A stretch of 64,000 nt of DNA from Streptomyces sp. A012304. Its GTDB lineage: Bacteria > Actinomycetota > Actinomycetes > Streptomycetales > Streptomycetaceae. Both the position numbers and the translations under genes were made by a program. This document shows, piece after piece, positions 33,467 to 43,051 of this stretch. The first letter of the stretch is position 1, and every line of letters starts with the position of its first letter. The stretch spans positions 90,526 through 154,525 of the forward strand of contig NZ_BQUN01000111.1 of assembly GCF_026008495.1 (NCBI RefSeq), read 5' to 3'. The notes beneath the pieces were generated by a model. It saw only the letters and a list, made by a program, of their open reading frames with translations. It did no database searches and was not told the origin of the DNA.

Positions 33467-33682
33467 ATGATCCTCGTCGGCTACAACGACCACGGCGACT
33501 GGGGCGGTTCACGGTTCTGGGACGTCCCGGCCAACGGGTGCACCACCGCCGCGGATTACTGGTGGCAGACCGACAGGTCGGTCGAGTTCCACCATGTCCG
33601 TCCGCCCAAGGGCTGGACGTGGAAGCAGCTTTACGTCCCGAAGGCCGGGGACGGGGGCACGACACAGTTCTCGATCTCTTAG
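33467..33682 (+). CDS. small Trp/Tyr-rich protein, possibly the C-terminal remnant of a secreted protein
   Basis: 71 codons from ATG 33467: GYNDHGDWGGSRFWDVPANG, CTTAADYWWQTDR, WTWKQLYVPKAGDGGTTQFS. Residue choice is typical of secreted beta-sheet proteins, yet there is no signal peptide and an in-frame stop lies just upstream at 33455. It may be what remains after loss of the N-terminus. The family is not recognised. Confidence 0.42.
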   Translation: MILVGYNDHGDWGGSRFWDVPANGCTTAADYWWQTDRSVEFHHVRPPKGWTWKQLYVPKAGDGGTTQFSIS

Positions 33683-33768
33683 GCCGGATAACCGAACCCG
33701 GACATGCCGGTGGGGGGCCGGGTCTCCGACTCGGTCCCTCACCCGTGCGGTGGGCGACGCACGACGGG

Positions 33769-34401
33769 TCAGGTGTGCTTGGCGGTGATGTCGGCCAAGA
33801 GCGCTGTGATGACGCGGTCCGTGGCAGCGCTCATGTCGACGGAGTCGGGGGCGAGCAGCCACTGGATCTGAAGGCCGTCCATGACGGCGATGATCGCGTT
33901 GGCTGCTTCCTCGAGGTTGGCGTCGGCTCGCACCTCGCCGAGTTCGTGGGCCTCCGCCAGCGCGGCGGTGACGTCGGCGCGCAGGCTTTCGTAGCGGTCG
34001 CGGAAGTAGTCCTGGGCGGGGTGGCCTTCGGTGGTGCTTTCCGCTGACAGCACCGCGTACAGGCGGACGATGCCCTCACGTTCGGCGTTGCGGCGCATGG
34101 TGTCGACCAGGTGCTGCAGGAAGGCCAGGCCGCGTGGGCGCTCCTTGTCCTGATCGGTGTCGGTGTCGTCGCGCAGTTGCAGGACGCTGGCGAGCAGCAG
34201 CGTCTTGGAGCGGAAGTAGTGCAGGACGCCGGCCTGGGTGACTCCGGCGCGGTCGGCGATCTCCTGCAGGGAGGCGTTGTTGTAGCCGCGGGTGGCGAAG
34301 GTGTCCATGGCGATCCGGAGGATCTCGTGCCGTCGCTGCTGCGCTTTGAGGCTCTTCCCGGTGCGGGGCTGCCGCTCCCCGTTCGGCGTGCTCTCGCTCA
34401 T
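33769..34401 (-). CDS. TetR-family repressor of the GH3/ABC/GH30 locus
   Basis: 210-residue regulator. The HTH (about residues 20-65) reads ILRIAMDTFATRGYNNASLQ then QAGVLHYFRSKTLL. The long C-domain is of the TetR_C_6-like type that occurs in sugar-utilisation loci. ATG 34401 is chosen because the frame upstream runs into the operator. A 22-base perfect palindrome lies between it and the divergent GH3 gene, strongly suggesting it represses both itself and the sugar operon. Confidence 0.9.
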   Translation of the reverse strand: MSESTPNGERQPRTGKSLKAQQRRHEILRIAMDTFATRGYNNASLQEIADRAGVTQAGVLHYFRSKTLLLASVLQLRDDTDTDQDKERPRGLAFLQHLVDTMRRNAEREGIVRLYAVLSAESTTEGHPAQDYFRDRYESLRADVTAALAEAHELGEVRADANLEEAANAIIAVMDGLQIQWLLAPDSVDMSAATDRVITALLADITAKHT

Positions 34402-34474
34402 CGTGCGGAGTCTACGGGGCTGTCGATCGGTGGTCACGTGCCGATCAAACCTGAGAAAGAACATACGCACAAGG

Positions 34475-34496
34475 ACTTACTAAGTACTTAGTAAGT
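34475..34496. promoter_or_regulatory. 22-base perfect palindromic operator
   Basis: Half-site ACTTACTAAGT followed directly by its reverse complement. It is AT-rich amid 70% GC DNA, 60 bases upstream of the GH3 start and 74 upstream of the TetR start. It is the most likely binding site of the divergent TetR protein. No second copy was noticed before the ABC or GH30 genes. Confidence 0.75.
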
Positions 34497-34555
34497 GTGC
34501 TTTCCTGCTCCCGTTCCGCCCGCTTCGTGCCGCGCCGCGGCCTGGAAGGACGAGC

Positions 34556-37102
34556 ATGAGCCGCCCTGCCCTCCCTGATGACACCGAGCTGTCCGATCGC
34601 ATCCGGACGCTGGATCTTGAGTCGAAGGTCCGTCTGCTGACGGGTGCCACCGTGTGGAGACTCCCGGCCGAGTCCCGCCTCGGACTGTCGGCGGTGACGA
34701 TGTCCGACGGCCCGCAGGGAGTGCGCGGAACCGGTGAGGACCCCGGCGCCACCGGCATGCTGGCTCCGGCTCCGAGCGCCCTGGCGGCCGCCTGGGATAC
34801 CGCGCTTGCCGAACACCTGGGGACTCTGTTCGCGACGGAGGCGCGCCGCAAGGGCGTCGATGTCGTCCTTGGCCCGGTGGTGAATTTGCAGCGCACGCCA
34901 GTCGCCGGACGGCACTTCGAGTACTTCTCCGAGGACCCGCTGCTCACCGGCACGCTGGCCGCCGCCGTGGTACGCGGCCTGCAGAGCCGGGGCGTGGGCG
35001 CGTGCCTGAAGCACTTCGTGGCCAACGACTCCGAGACCGACCGCACCCGCTACCGCTCCCGGCTCGACGAGCGGACGCTTCGGGAGGTCTACCTTGCCCC
35101 GTTCGAGCAGGTCCTCGCCGAGGCCGAGCCATGGAGCGTGATGGCCGCCTACTCAGGCGTCGACGACGGCACCGAGTCGGCGCCGATGACCGAAAACGCG
35201 CGGCTGCTGCGTGAAGTGCTGAAGGAAGAATGGGGTTTTTCCGGACCCGTGGTCAGTGACTGGGCCGCCACCCGCTCGACCGTGGCCTCGGCGGTCGGCG
35301 GTCTGGATCTGGTGATGCCGGGACCCGACCCCTTGTGGGGCGAGCCTCTTGTGGCAGCCGTGCGCGCGGGCGAGGTGGACGAGCGGCTCATCGACGACAA
35401 GGTGCTGAGGCTGCTGCGCCTGGCCAGGCACACCGGGCAACTCGGCGAACCCGGGCAGAACCCGGCGCCGCCCGCCGCCCAGGCGGGACCCGGAGAAATG
35501 GAGTTTCGTCTCCTACGCGAGGTTGCGGCCCGGGGCATGGTGCTGCTCCGCAACGAGGCAGACCTGCTGCCGCTGGGGCCAGAGGGCATCCGCAGCGTCG
35601 CGCTCATCGGTCCCAACGCCGTGGCGCCGTACCTCCAGGGCGGCGGGAGCGCCTTCGTTCCGGCGGTACGGACGGTGTCGTTCGAGGACGGGCTGCGCGC
35701 TGCGCTCCCCGACGACGTGCGCCTGTCGGTGCATCGGGGCGGCGATGCCCGACTGCGCCCGCCGTTCCTCTCCGGCGCCCTGCTCATCGATCCCGAGACC
35801 GGCACCGCCGGCGTGCGCGCTGACCACCTCGATGCCGACGGCAACCGGGTGGGTGGCGAGATTCGCCCCTCCGGTGACTGGAGCGGATACACGGCCTTCG
35901 GGGCGGCGACGCGTCGTGTGGTGCTGCGCACGGTGCTGACCTTCACCGAGCCGGGGACACACCGCCTGGAGATCGGCTGCGTCGGCCGCTACGCGGTGAC
36001 CGTGGACGGCGAGGAGGTCCTGGCCGGGGACGACGATCGGGGCGTGGAACTGATCCTCGACTCCACTCACAACAACCCGCGGCTGCGGGGCATCGACCTG
36101 GAGGTCGGGCCGCAGCCGCGCCGGATCGCCCTCGGCATCGACCTCACCGTGGTCGAGCCCGGTGGTTACGACCGTTTCGTCACCGCCCAACTGCGCCACG
36201 CCCCACCCGGGCCCACCCCGTACGAGGAGATCGCCGAAGCCGTCGCCGCGGCGCAGGCGGCCGATGTCGCCGTGGTCGTCGTGGGCACCAACGAAGAGGT
36301 CGAGTCCGAGGGCTGGGACCGCAACGGGCTGGATCTGCCCGGCCACCAGAACGAACTCGTCCGCAAGGTGATCGCCGCGAACCCGCGCACCATCGTGGTC
36401 GTCAACGCCGGTGCCCCGGTGCTACTGCCCTGGGCCGATGAGGCTCCCGCCCTGCTGTGGGTGTGGCTGCCTGGCCAGGAGGCCGGGCATGCACTGGCCG
36501 ACGTCCTGCTCGGCCGGACAGAGCCGTCGGGCCGGCTGCCGTGGACGCTGCCCGCCCGCGCGGAGGACGTCCCCGTCCCCGACGCCCGCCCCCGCGACGG
36601 CATCGTGGACTACAGCGAAGGCGTCCACGTCGGGTACCGGGCCTGGGACAGGGGCGGGCTCGTCCCGGCCTTCCCGTTCGGCCACGGCCTCGGCTGGACC
36701 CGGTGGACGTACGAGTCCGTGACCCTCTCCCCGTCTCCCGTCTCCGCCACTCTGCCCAGCCCCGCGGGCGGAGACGGGCTCGACCTGACCGTGGAGCTGA
36801 CCAACACCGGCCCCCAGGCCGGCCGTGAGGTCGTCCAGGTCTATCTGGAACCGCCACACGACGGCCCCGACCGGCCGGTGCGCCTGCTCGCCGGCTTCGC
36901 CACCGTCCAGGCGGCACCGGGCGCCCGCGTCACAGCCGAGGTACACGTGCCCGCCCGCGCCTTCCAGATCTGGGACAGCGAGGCTCACGCGTGGCGCACT
37001 CCGCCCGGCCGCTACCGCCTCCGCGTCGGACGCTCCAGCCGTGACCTGCATCTCACGGCTGAGGTGACCGTCGACGACGGCTGCCTGCACCCCGCAGGCT
37101 GA
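34556..37102 (+). CDS. GH3 beta-glucosidase with PA14 domain
   Basis: 848-residue intracellular glycosidase (no signal peptide). The GH3 N-domain (about 15-290) has KHFVANDSETDR and nucleophile Asp235 in GPVVSDWAAT. The GH3 C-domain is split by a PA14-like insert (about 395-530), the layout of many cytoplasmic actinobacterial beta-glucosidases, and a fibronectin III-like domain closes the protein (about 740-835). GGAAGGACGAGC precedes ATG 34556. It heads the GH3/binding-protein/permease/GH30 set and would hydrolyse the imported beta-linked di- or oligosaccharide. Confidence 0.94.
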   Translation: MSRPALPDDTELSDRIRTLDLESKVRLLTGATVWRLPAESRLGLSAVTMSDGPQGVRGTGEDPGATGMLAPAPSALAAAWDTALAEHLGTLFATEARRKGVDVVLGPVVNLQRTPVAGRHFEYFSEDPLLTGTLAAAVVRGLQSRGVGACLKHFVANDSETDRTRYRSRLDERTLREVYLAPFEQVLAEAEPWSVMAAYSGVDDGTESAPMTENARLLREVLKEEWGFSGPVVSDWAATRSTVASAVGGLDLVMPGPDPLWGEPLVAAVRAGEVDERLIDDKVLRLLRLARHTGQLGEPGQNPAPPAAQAGPGEMEFRLLREVAARGMVLLRNEADLLPLGPEGIRSVALIGPNAVAPYLQGGGSAFVPAVRTVSFEDGLRAALPDDVRLSVHRGGDARLRPPFLSGALLIDPETGTAGVRADHLDADGNRVGGEIRPSGDWSGYTAFGAATRRVVLRTVLTFTEPGTHRLEIGCVGRYAVTVDGEEVLAGDDDRGVELILDSTHNNPRLRGIDLEVGPQPRRIALGIDLTVVEPGGYDRFVTAQLRHAPPGPTPYEEIAEAVAAAQAADVAVVVVGTNEEVESEGWDRNGLDLPGHQNELVRKVIAANPRTIVVVNAGAPVLLPWADEAPALLWVWLPGQEAGHALADVLLGRTEPSGRLPWTLPARAEDVPVPDARPRDGIVDYSEGVHVGYRAWDRGGLVPAFPFGHGLGWTRWTYESVTLSPSPVSATLPSPAGGDGLDLTVELTNTGPQAGREVVQVYLEPPHDGPDRPVRLLAGFATVQAAPGARVTAEVHVPARAFQIWDSEAHAWRTPPGRYRLRVGRSSRDLHLTAEVTVDDGCLHPAG

Positions 37103-37179
37103 CCCATCCGGTCGCCCAGTCCCATGTGCCCCAGCCACCCCCCGTGCCCTGTTCAGCACGACCGCAAGGAGCCGCAACC

Positions 37180-38478
37180 ATGTACACCACCCGTCCCAGC
37201 ACCAGAACCCTCCAGATAGCCTGCGCCACCGTCGCGGCGGCCCTGCTGGCCACCGGCTGCGGGCGGAGCGAGGACTCCGGTCCCGGCACGGACGCCCCCG
37301 CGGAGATCAGCAGCGGCAAGGCCAAGGGCAAGGTCGTCATGTGGTCCATGGGCGACGAGGCCGACAAGGACCTGCAGAGCCTGGCGAAGAAGTTCGAGCA
37401 GCAGAACCCGGACGCCGACGTCCAGATCACCGCGGTGCCCTGGGACGCCGCCCACGAGAAGCTGACCACCGCGATTGCCGCCGGCAACACCCCGGACATG
37501 TCCATCATCGGCTCCACATGGATGGCTGAGATGGCCGCCATGAACGGCTTCCAGGCCACCCCCACGTCGATCGAGTCGTCGGACTTCTACCCCGGTCAGT
37601 GGGACACCACGAAGTACAAGGACACCTCGTACGGTGTGCCGTTCGTCGCGGACACCTCGGTGATCTACTACCGCACCGACCTCACCACCAAGGCCGGCAT
37701 CAAGGCCGCCCCCGCCACGGACTGGGACGGCTACCTGAAGGACCTCGAGGCCATCCAGGCCACCGCCGGCAAGCAGAACCCCAAGCTGCACTACGCCGCC
37801 GGAATGCAGATCGGCTTCAACGCCTGGCTGTTCTGGCTGCCGGTGGTGTGGCAGCACGGCGGTGACATCTACGACGCGGAGACCAAGAAGTTCACCTTCG
37901 ACTCCCCCGAGGTCACCAAGGCGCTGGAGTACTACGCCGACGTCTTCAAGCAGCGCATGGCGCCGACCGACAAGACGGACAACAAGCTGAACCTCCAGAA
38001 CGGGGTGATCGCCACCCTCCAGCAGGGCCCCAGCACCGGCGGCAACCTGCACAAGGACGTCCCGGAACTGGACAGCAAGTGGAAGACCATGCCGCTGCCG
38101 TACGCCGAGCAGCCCGCCGGACTCGCGGGCGGCAGCGACCTGGCGGTGTTCAAGGACGCCAAGAACGCCGACGCCGCATGGAAGTTCGTGCGGTTCCTCA
38201 CCGAGCCCGCCAACCTCGCCGCCTACGCCAAGGCGTCCGGGAACCTGCCCGCCTCCCCCGAGGCGTGGACGGAGGCCAAGCTGAATGAGGACGAGAAGAT
38301 GAAGGCGTTCGCCGAGCAGTTGAAGGTCACCAAGGCGCCGCCCGCGATCACGACCTGGCAGCAGATCGCCGACACCATCGACTCGGAGCTGGAGAAGCTC
38401 GCCTACAGCAAGGCCACCGTCGCCGAGGTGCAGAAGACCCTGCAGTCCAAGGCCACCAGCATCGGCACCGGCCGCTGA
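37180..38478 (+). CDS. sugar ABC transporter binding lipoprotein (CUT1)
   Basis: 432-residue extracellular solute-binding protein, family 1. The lipobox LLATGC places the lipidated Cys at residue 27. The family pattern FEQQNPDADVQITAVPWDAA and a sugar-pocket Trp-rich stretch, GFNAWLFWLPVVWQHGG, are present. AAGGA lies 9 bases before ATG 37180. It is followed by two permease genes but no ATPase gene; CUT1 importers in Streptomyces commonly use the shared MsiK ATPase encoded elsewhere. Confidence 0.94.
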   Translation: MYTTRPSTRTLQIACATVAAALLATGCGRSEDSGPGTDAPAEISSGKAKGKVVMWSMGDEADKDLQSLAKKFEQQNPDADVQITAVPWDAAHEKLTTAIAAGNTPDMSIIGSTWMAEMAAMNGFQATPTSIESSDFYPGQWDTTKYKDTSYGVPFVADTSVIYYRTDLTTKAGIKAAPATDWDGYLKDLEAIQATAGKQNPKLHYAAGMQIGFNAWLFWLPVVWQHGGDIYDAETKKFTFDSPEVTKALEYYADVFKQRMAPTDKTDNKLNLQNGVIATLQQGPSTGGNLHKDVPELDSKWKTMPLPYAEQPAGLAGGSDLAVFKDAKNADAAWKFVRFLTEPANLAAYAKASGNLPASPEAWTEAKLNEDEKMKAFAEQLKVTKAPPAITTWQQIADTIDSELEKLAYSKATVAEVQKTLQSKATSIGTGR

Positions 38479-38511
38479 GCGCCGCCGCGTGAGCAACCCT
38501 CGTACGGACGG

Positions 38512-39513
38512 ATGACCTCCATGTCCACGAACACTCTCCCGGAGAAGCCGGAGAAGCCGGAGAAGGGCGACACGCGTGCGCTGCGGCCCCCGAGGCCACA
38601 GCGCACGGACCGCCGCATCTTCTCGCTCAGGCAGACCGCCGGGGCTCGGCAGACCCGCGCCGCGTGGATCCTCGCCGTGCCGTTCCTCGCCCTGTTCCTC
38701 GCCTTCATGCTGCTCCCGGTGGCCTGGTCGCTGCTGATGAGCCTGACCGACACCAAGAGCGCCGACCTGCGCACACCGCTGAACGTGGGGTTCATCGGCC
38801 TCGACAACTACACGCGGCTGTACGAGGACCCCCAGTTCCTCACCGCCCTGAGCAACACCGCTGTCTTCGTCCTGGTCAGCCTGCCTCTGACGCTGGCTGC
38901 CGGGCTCGCCGCGGCGGTGGCCCTCAACAGCGGCATCCAGCGCTTCCGGGCCGTCTTCCGGCTCGGCTTCTACCTCCCGGTGATCACCAGCATCGTGGCC
39001 GTCGCCGTGGTGTGGAAGACGCTCCTCGAACCCCGCGCCGGACTGGTGAACGCCGTCCTGGGCTGGTTCGGGATCGACGGCCCCGCATGGCTCGCCGACA
39101 CCCGCTTCGCCCTGCCGGTCATGATCGTCATGGCGGTGTGGCGGAACCTCGGCACCGTCATGATCATCATGCTGGCGGGACTGCAGTCCGTGCCCCACTC
39201 CCTGATGGAGGCGGCCGAACTCGACGGCGCCGGGCCCTGGCAGCGGTTCTGGCGCATCACCTTCCCCCTCCTGCGCCCGGCCCTGCTGCTGACCGCCGTG
39301 ACCACCGGCATCGGCTATCTGCAGTTCTTCGACGAGCCGTTCGTCATGACCGACGGCGGCCCGCTGGACTCCACCCTGTCGGCCACGCTGTACGCCTACA
39401 AACAGTTCGGCAACGGCAACTACGACGTCGCCTCCGCCGCCGGCTACGTCGTCTTCGTCCTCATCGTCGCGCTGACCGTGTTGCAGTTCCGAGTGCTGCG
39501 AGACAAGGACTGA
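38512..39513 (+). CDS. CUT1 sugar ABC permease 1
   Basis: 333-residue MalF-type permease. It has a ~45-residue polar N-terminus with PEKPEKPEK repeats and six membrane segments. The EAA loop that docks the ATPase reads EAAELDGAGPWQRFWRITFP. ATG 38512 or 38521 could be the start. The stop overlaps permease 2 (TGATG). Substrate is inferred from the flanking GH3 and GH30 genes. Confidence 0.93.
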   Translation: MTSMSTNTLPEKPEKPEKGDTRALRPPRPQRTDRRIFSLRQTAGARQTRAAWILAVPFLALFLAFMLLPVAWSLLMSLTDTKSADLRTPLNVGFIGLDNYTRLYEDPQFLTALSNTAVFVLVSLPLTLAAGLAAAVALNSGIQRFRAVFRLGFYLPVITSIVAVAVVWKTLLEPRAGLVNAVLGWFGIDGPAWLADTRFALPVMIVMAVWRNLGTVMIIMLAGLQSVPHSLMEAAELDGAGPWQRFWRITFPLLRPALLLTAVTTGIGYLQFFDEPFVMTDGGPLDSTLSATLYAYKQFGNGNYDVASAAGYVVFVLIVALTVLQFRVLRDKD

Positions 39514-40421
39514 TGCCCATGAGCACTCTCGCCACCCCTGGGACGGAGCACGCCGGTACGGAGCACGCCGGTACGGACCGGGCACTGCGCCGCCGCCGCA
39601 TCCGGCAGACCTGGGGCCACCCCTGGCTGTACCTGCCGCTCACCGCCGTCCTGCTGCTGATGATCTCGCCGTTCCTGTGGATGCTGTCCGGGTCCTTCAA
39701 ACCCGAGGCGGACATCCGCAAGGTGCCGCCCGTCCTGGTCCCCACCAGTCCCACGACCGCCAACTACCGCGAACTGTTCAGCAGTCTCGACTTCACGAGC
39801 ATGTTCGCCAACTCGGTGATCGTGGCCCTGGCCGTCACCGCCGGAAACCTGGTCTTCTGCTCGATGCTCGGCTACGCGCTGGCCAAGCTCGAGTTCCGAG
39901 GAAGGCGCGGCGTCTTCACCCTGGTCATCGCCACCCTCATGGTGCCGGGCCTGGTCACCTTCGTACCGCTGTTCGTCGTGGTGACCAACCTGGGGCTGAG
40001 TGGCTCCCTGCTCGGGCTGATCCTGCCGTTCCTGGCCACCCCGTTCGGGGTGTTCCTGATGCGGCAGTTCATCTCCACCCTGCCCGACGAACTCATCGAC
40101 GCCGCACGCGTCGACGGCTGCCGGGAGCTGGCGATCTTCTGGAAGGTCATCCTGCCGCTGACGAAACCCGCGCTCGCCACGCTGGGGATCATCACCTTCC
40201 TCGGCTCCTGGAACAACTTCCTGTGGCCTCTGGTCGTGGCCCAGAACGAGAACCAGTACACGCTGCCGGTCGGACTCGCCCTGGCCAGCAGCGGCCAGGA
40301 CTTCACCCTCTTCGGCATCCTCCTCGCCGGAGCCGTCGTCGTCCTGCTCCCGGTGATCGTCGTCTTCCTCCTCTTCCAGCGGCAGTTCATCGCCGGCATC
40401 GCCACCACCGGCCTGAAGTGA
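39513..40421 (+). CDS. CUT1 sugar ABC permease 2
   Basis: 302-residue MalG-type permease starting at ATG 39513 within the stop of permease 1 (or ATG 39519). It has six membrane segments. The EAA loop reads DAARVDGCRELAIFWKVILP. The N-terminus has an EHAGTEHAGT duplication. It is 97 bases upstream of the secreted GH30 gene; there is no strong terminator between, so the enzyme and importer may share a transcript. Confidence 0.93.
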   Translation: MPMSTLATPGTEHAGTEHAGTDRALRRRRIRQTWGHPWLYLPLTAVLLLMISPFLWMLSGSFKPEADIRKVPPVLVPTSPTTANYRELFSSLDFTSMFANSVIVALAVTAGNLVFCSMLGYALAKLEFRGRRGVFTLVIATLMVPGLVTFVPLFVVVTNLGLSGSLLGLILPFLATPFGVFLMRQFISTLPDELIDAARVDGCRELAIFWKVILPLTKPALATLGIITFLGSWNNFLWPLVVAQNENQYTLPVGLALASSGQDFTLFGILLAGAVVVLLPVIVVFLLFQRQFIAGIATTGLK

Positions 40422-40517
40422 GCCCCCATCTTCTGAAGTGACCCCCGTTCCGGCGCCCTTCCCTGGCCCCCACGCGCCGCTTCGCACCACGCAGCCATGC
40501 ATGCAAGGAGCCGCACC

Positions 40518-42815
40518 ATGAGACCCACCCTTCGGGCCGATCGCGTCGCCCGGCCACAGCGCCGGGCCGCCCTGACCACCGCCGCAGCGATGCTCGCGGC
40601 CCTCCCGGTCCTTCCGTCGGCCACACCGGCCGCCGCCCAGGCCGACGCCGCGCCCGCCAAGGCATCGGTCTGGCTCACGAATCCGTCCACCAAGACGTAC
40701 CTGTCCCCACAGCCCTCCGTGGCCTGGAAGACAGGACCTGCACCGTCCGGCTCCTCCGCCCCGACGATCACCGTGGACACCACCCGCAAGTACCAGCCGA
40801 TGACCGGCTTCGGAGCCTCGTTCACCGACTCCTCCGCCTGGCTGGTCGGCACCAAGCTCGACAGCGCACAGCGTGACGCGCTGATGCGCGACCTGTTCAG
40901 CCGCCGCGACGGCATCGGCCTGAGCGTCCTGCGCCAGCCCATGGGCGCCACCGACTTCACCGTGAGCGGCAACTACTCCTACGACGACATGCCCGCCGGC
41001 GAGACCGACCCCACGCTGGCGCACTTCTCGATCGACCACGACCGCTCGTACACCCTGCCCCTGCTGAAGCAGGCCGGCCGGATCAACCCGCAGCTGACCG
41101 TCATGGCCACCCCGTGGAGCGCGCCGGGCTGGATGAAGACCAGCGACTCGATGGTCAAGGGTCAGCTCAAGCCGGACGCCTACCAGGCGTACGCCGACTA
41201 CTTCGCGAAGTTCCTCAAGGCATACGCGGCGGCCGGCGTGCCGGTGCGCTACATCACCCCGCAGAACGAGCCGCTGTACGAGCCGTCGACCTACCCGGGC
41301 ATGTCCATGTCCGCAGATCAGCAGAAGACCTTCATCACCCGCCACCTGGCCCCGACACTCAAGGCCCAGGGCCTGTCCACCCGCATACTCGGCTACGACC
41401 ACAACTGGGACGTCACCAGCTACCCCGAGTCCCTGTACGCCGACCCGGCCTCCGCCCGGAAGGTCGCCGGCACGGCCTGGCACTGCTACGCCGGCGACGT
41501 ACTGGCACAGTCCGTGGTCCACAACGACTACCCCAACGAGCCCGCCTTCCAGACCGAGTGCTCCGGCGGCGGCTGGGAGGGCGACGAGCGGGGCAGCTTC
41601 GCCGGAGCCATGGACAACGTCATCAACGGCCCCCGGAACTGGGCCCGGAGCATCGTCCGCTGGAACCTCGCCCTGGACGCCGACAACGGGCCCACCAACA
41701 ACGGATGCCTCGCCTGCCGCCCCGTGGTGACCGTCGCCCAGAACGCCGACGGCACGTGGACGTACAAGCCGACGGCCGACTACTGGGGACTCGCCCAGGC
41801 CAGCAAGTTCGTCCGGCCCGGCGCGCACCGGGTGGCCTCCAACACCCTGGGCAAGGGCAGCATCGAGGACGTCGCGTTCACCAACCCCGACGGCTCCACC
41901 GCGCTGGTCACCTTCAACTCCGGCAGCATGGCCCGCACCTTCCACGTCCGCTGGGGCGACCGCCACTTCACCCACACCCTGGCCGCGGGAGCGGCCGCGA
42001 CCTTCACCTGGACCGGCGAGCAGCACGGCGACACAGACCCGGCCGCCATCGGCTCGGTCGACATTCCCTTCCGCAACCCCGACGGCAGCAAGGCACTGAT
42101 CACCTACGACAGCGGCCTGCTCGACCGGCAGGCCCAGGTCCGCATCGGCGACCAGTGGCTCGGCCACACCCTGCCCACCGGCGCGACCCTCACTCCGCCC
42201 ACTGGTGAAGTGGCCCTGCCCCGCGACGGTTGGCAGGCGTCGGCCTCGGCGAGCAGCACGGACGACCCGCCGTCCAAGGCCATCGACGGCGACCCCGCCA
42301 CCCGGTGGAGCTCCGGACACGGCATGCAGTCCGGAGACTGGTTCCAGGTCGACCTGGGCTCGAAGCGGACGTTCAGCCAGATCGTCCTGGACAGCACCGC
42401 CTCGTCCGGCGACTTCGCCCGCCAGTACGAGGTGTACGCCTCCGAGGACGGTGCCACCTGGGGCCGGCCGATCGCGTCCGGGCCGGGAAGCACCGTGACA
42501 CGGATCCAACTGCCCGCCACCACCGCCCGCTACATACGGGTGGTCAACAAGTCCGAATCCGGCAGCTGGTGGTCCATCCACGAGGTGTCCGTACTCGCCC
42601 CCGACGGGCCGGCCACCGCGGCTTCGCCCTCGACCGCCGCCACGAACAGCGGTGTCCAGCGCCAGAACGCGACCCTGCCCGACGGCACCCGGCTGTCGGT
42701 GGCGTACAACTCCGGCGTCGGCCCTGCCACGTTCGACGTCCCGTGGGGCGCCACGACGTACAGCTACCGATTGCCCGCCGGAGCAGCCGTGATCCTCACG
42801 ACACGGCCCGCCTGA
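40518..42815 (+). CDS. secreted GH30 glycosidase with F5/8 type C (CBM32-like) domain
   Basis: 765-residue secreted enzyme. The Sec/Tat-like signal peptide (about 1-41) has RRAALTTAAAMLAALPVLPS and ends ATPAAAQA. The GH30 catalytic domain (about 75-420) has acid/base Glu251 in YITPQNEP and nucleophile Glu347 in FQTECSGG. GH30 beta-domain and related repeats (about 430-565) precede an F5/8 type C module (about 570-690) and a short beta-repeat tail. GH30 includes glucosylceramidases and beta-1,6-glucanases; the linked GH3 and importer favour a beta-glucan or beta-glucoside. AAGGAG precedes ATG 40518. Confidence 0.93.
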   Translation: MRPTLRADRVARPQRRAALTTAAAMLAALPVLPSATPAAAQADAAPAKASVWLTNPSTKTYLSPQPSVAWKTGPAPSGSSAPTITVDTTRKYQPMTGFGASFTDSSAWLVGTKLDSAQRDALMRDLFSRRDGIGLSVLRQPMGATDFTVSGNYSYDDMPAGETDPTLAHFSIDHDRSYTLPLLKQAGRINPQLTVMATPWSAPGWMKTSDSMVKGQLKPDAYQAYADYFAKFLKAYAAAGVPVRYITPQNEPLYEPSTYPGMSMSADQQKTFITRHLAPTLKAQGLSTRILGYDHNWDVTSYPESLYADPASARKVAGTAWHCYAGDVLAQSVVHNDYPNEPAFQTECSGGGWEGDERGSFAGAMDNVINGPRNWARSIVRWNLALDADNGPTNNGCLACRPVVTVAQNADGTWTYKPTADYWGLAQASKFVRPGAHRVASNTLGKGSIEDVAFTNPDGSTALVTFNSGSMARTFHVRWGDRHFTHTLAAGAAATFTWTGEQHGDTDPAAIGSVDIPFRNPDGSKALITYDSGLLDRQAQVRIGDQWLGHTLPTGATLTPPTGEVALPRDGWQASASASSTDDPPSKAIDGDPATRWSSGHGMQSGDWFQVDLGSKRTFSQIVLDSTASSGDFARQYEVYASEDGATWGRPIASGPGSTVTRIQLPATTARYIRVVNKSESGSWWSIHEVSVLAPDGPATAASPSTAATNSGVQRQNATLPDGTRLSVAYNSGVGPATFDVPWGATTYSYRLPAGAAVILTTRPA

Positions 42816-42947
42816 ACCAGGGCGGGACGGCGGACCGGGGGACGGCTGCGAAAGGCCGTCCACCCGACCATGGGCCCCGTGCGGGGGAGGGAACCGCGTG
42901 GGGCCTCCTCCGTGCGTGGTGCCGCGGGCAACGTGCACCGGGACGGT

Positions 42948-42986
42948 GTCCGTCTGCGGATGGAGACCTCCGGCTGGAGCTTCCGC
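42948..42986. promoter_or_regulatory. shared regulatory element, copy C
   Basis: ATGGAGACCTCCGGCTGGAG with core GGAGACCTC at 42962-42970. It repeats the element found between the two kinase loci (29459, 46073). It sits about 80 bases upstream of the sigma-like/ricin gene start, similar to the distance from copy A to DUF485. Other intergenic sequence between 42816 and 43051 shows nothing further. Confidence 0.5.
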
Positions 42987-43051
42987 ACAGTTGCCGACGG
43001 GCACAAGATCGCCCTGTGTAGCAGAGGGTGACGTGGCGACCGGGGGCTCGG

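Noticed and set aside
39444..43004. 1,186-codon minus-strand frame across permease 2 and GH30
   Set aside because: Antisense shadow of high-GC genes; low-complexity text and no start signals.
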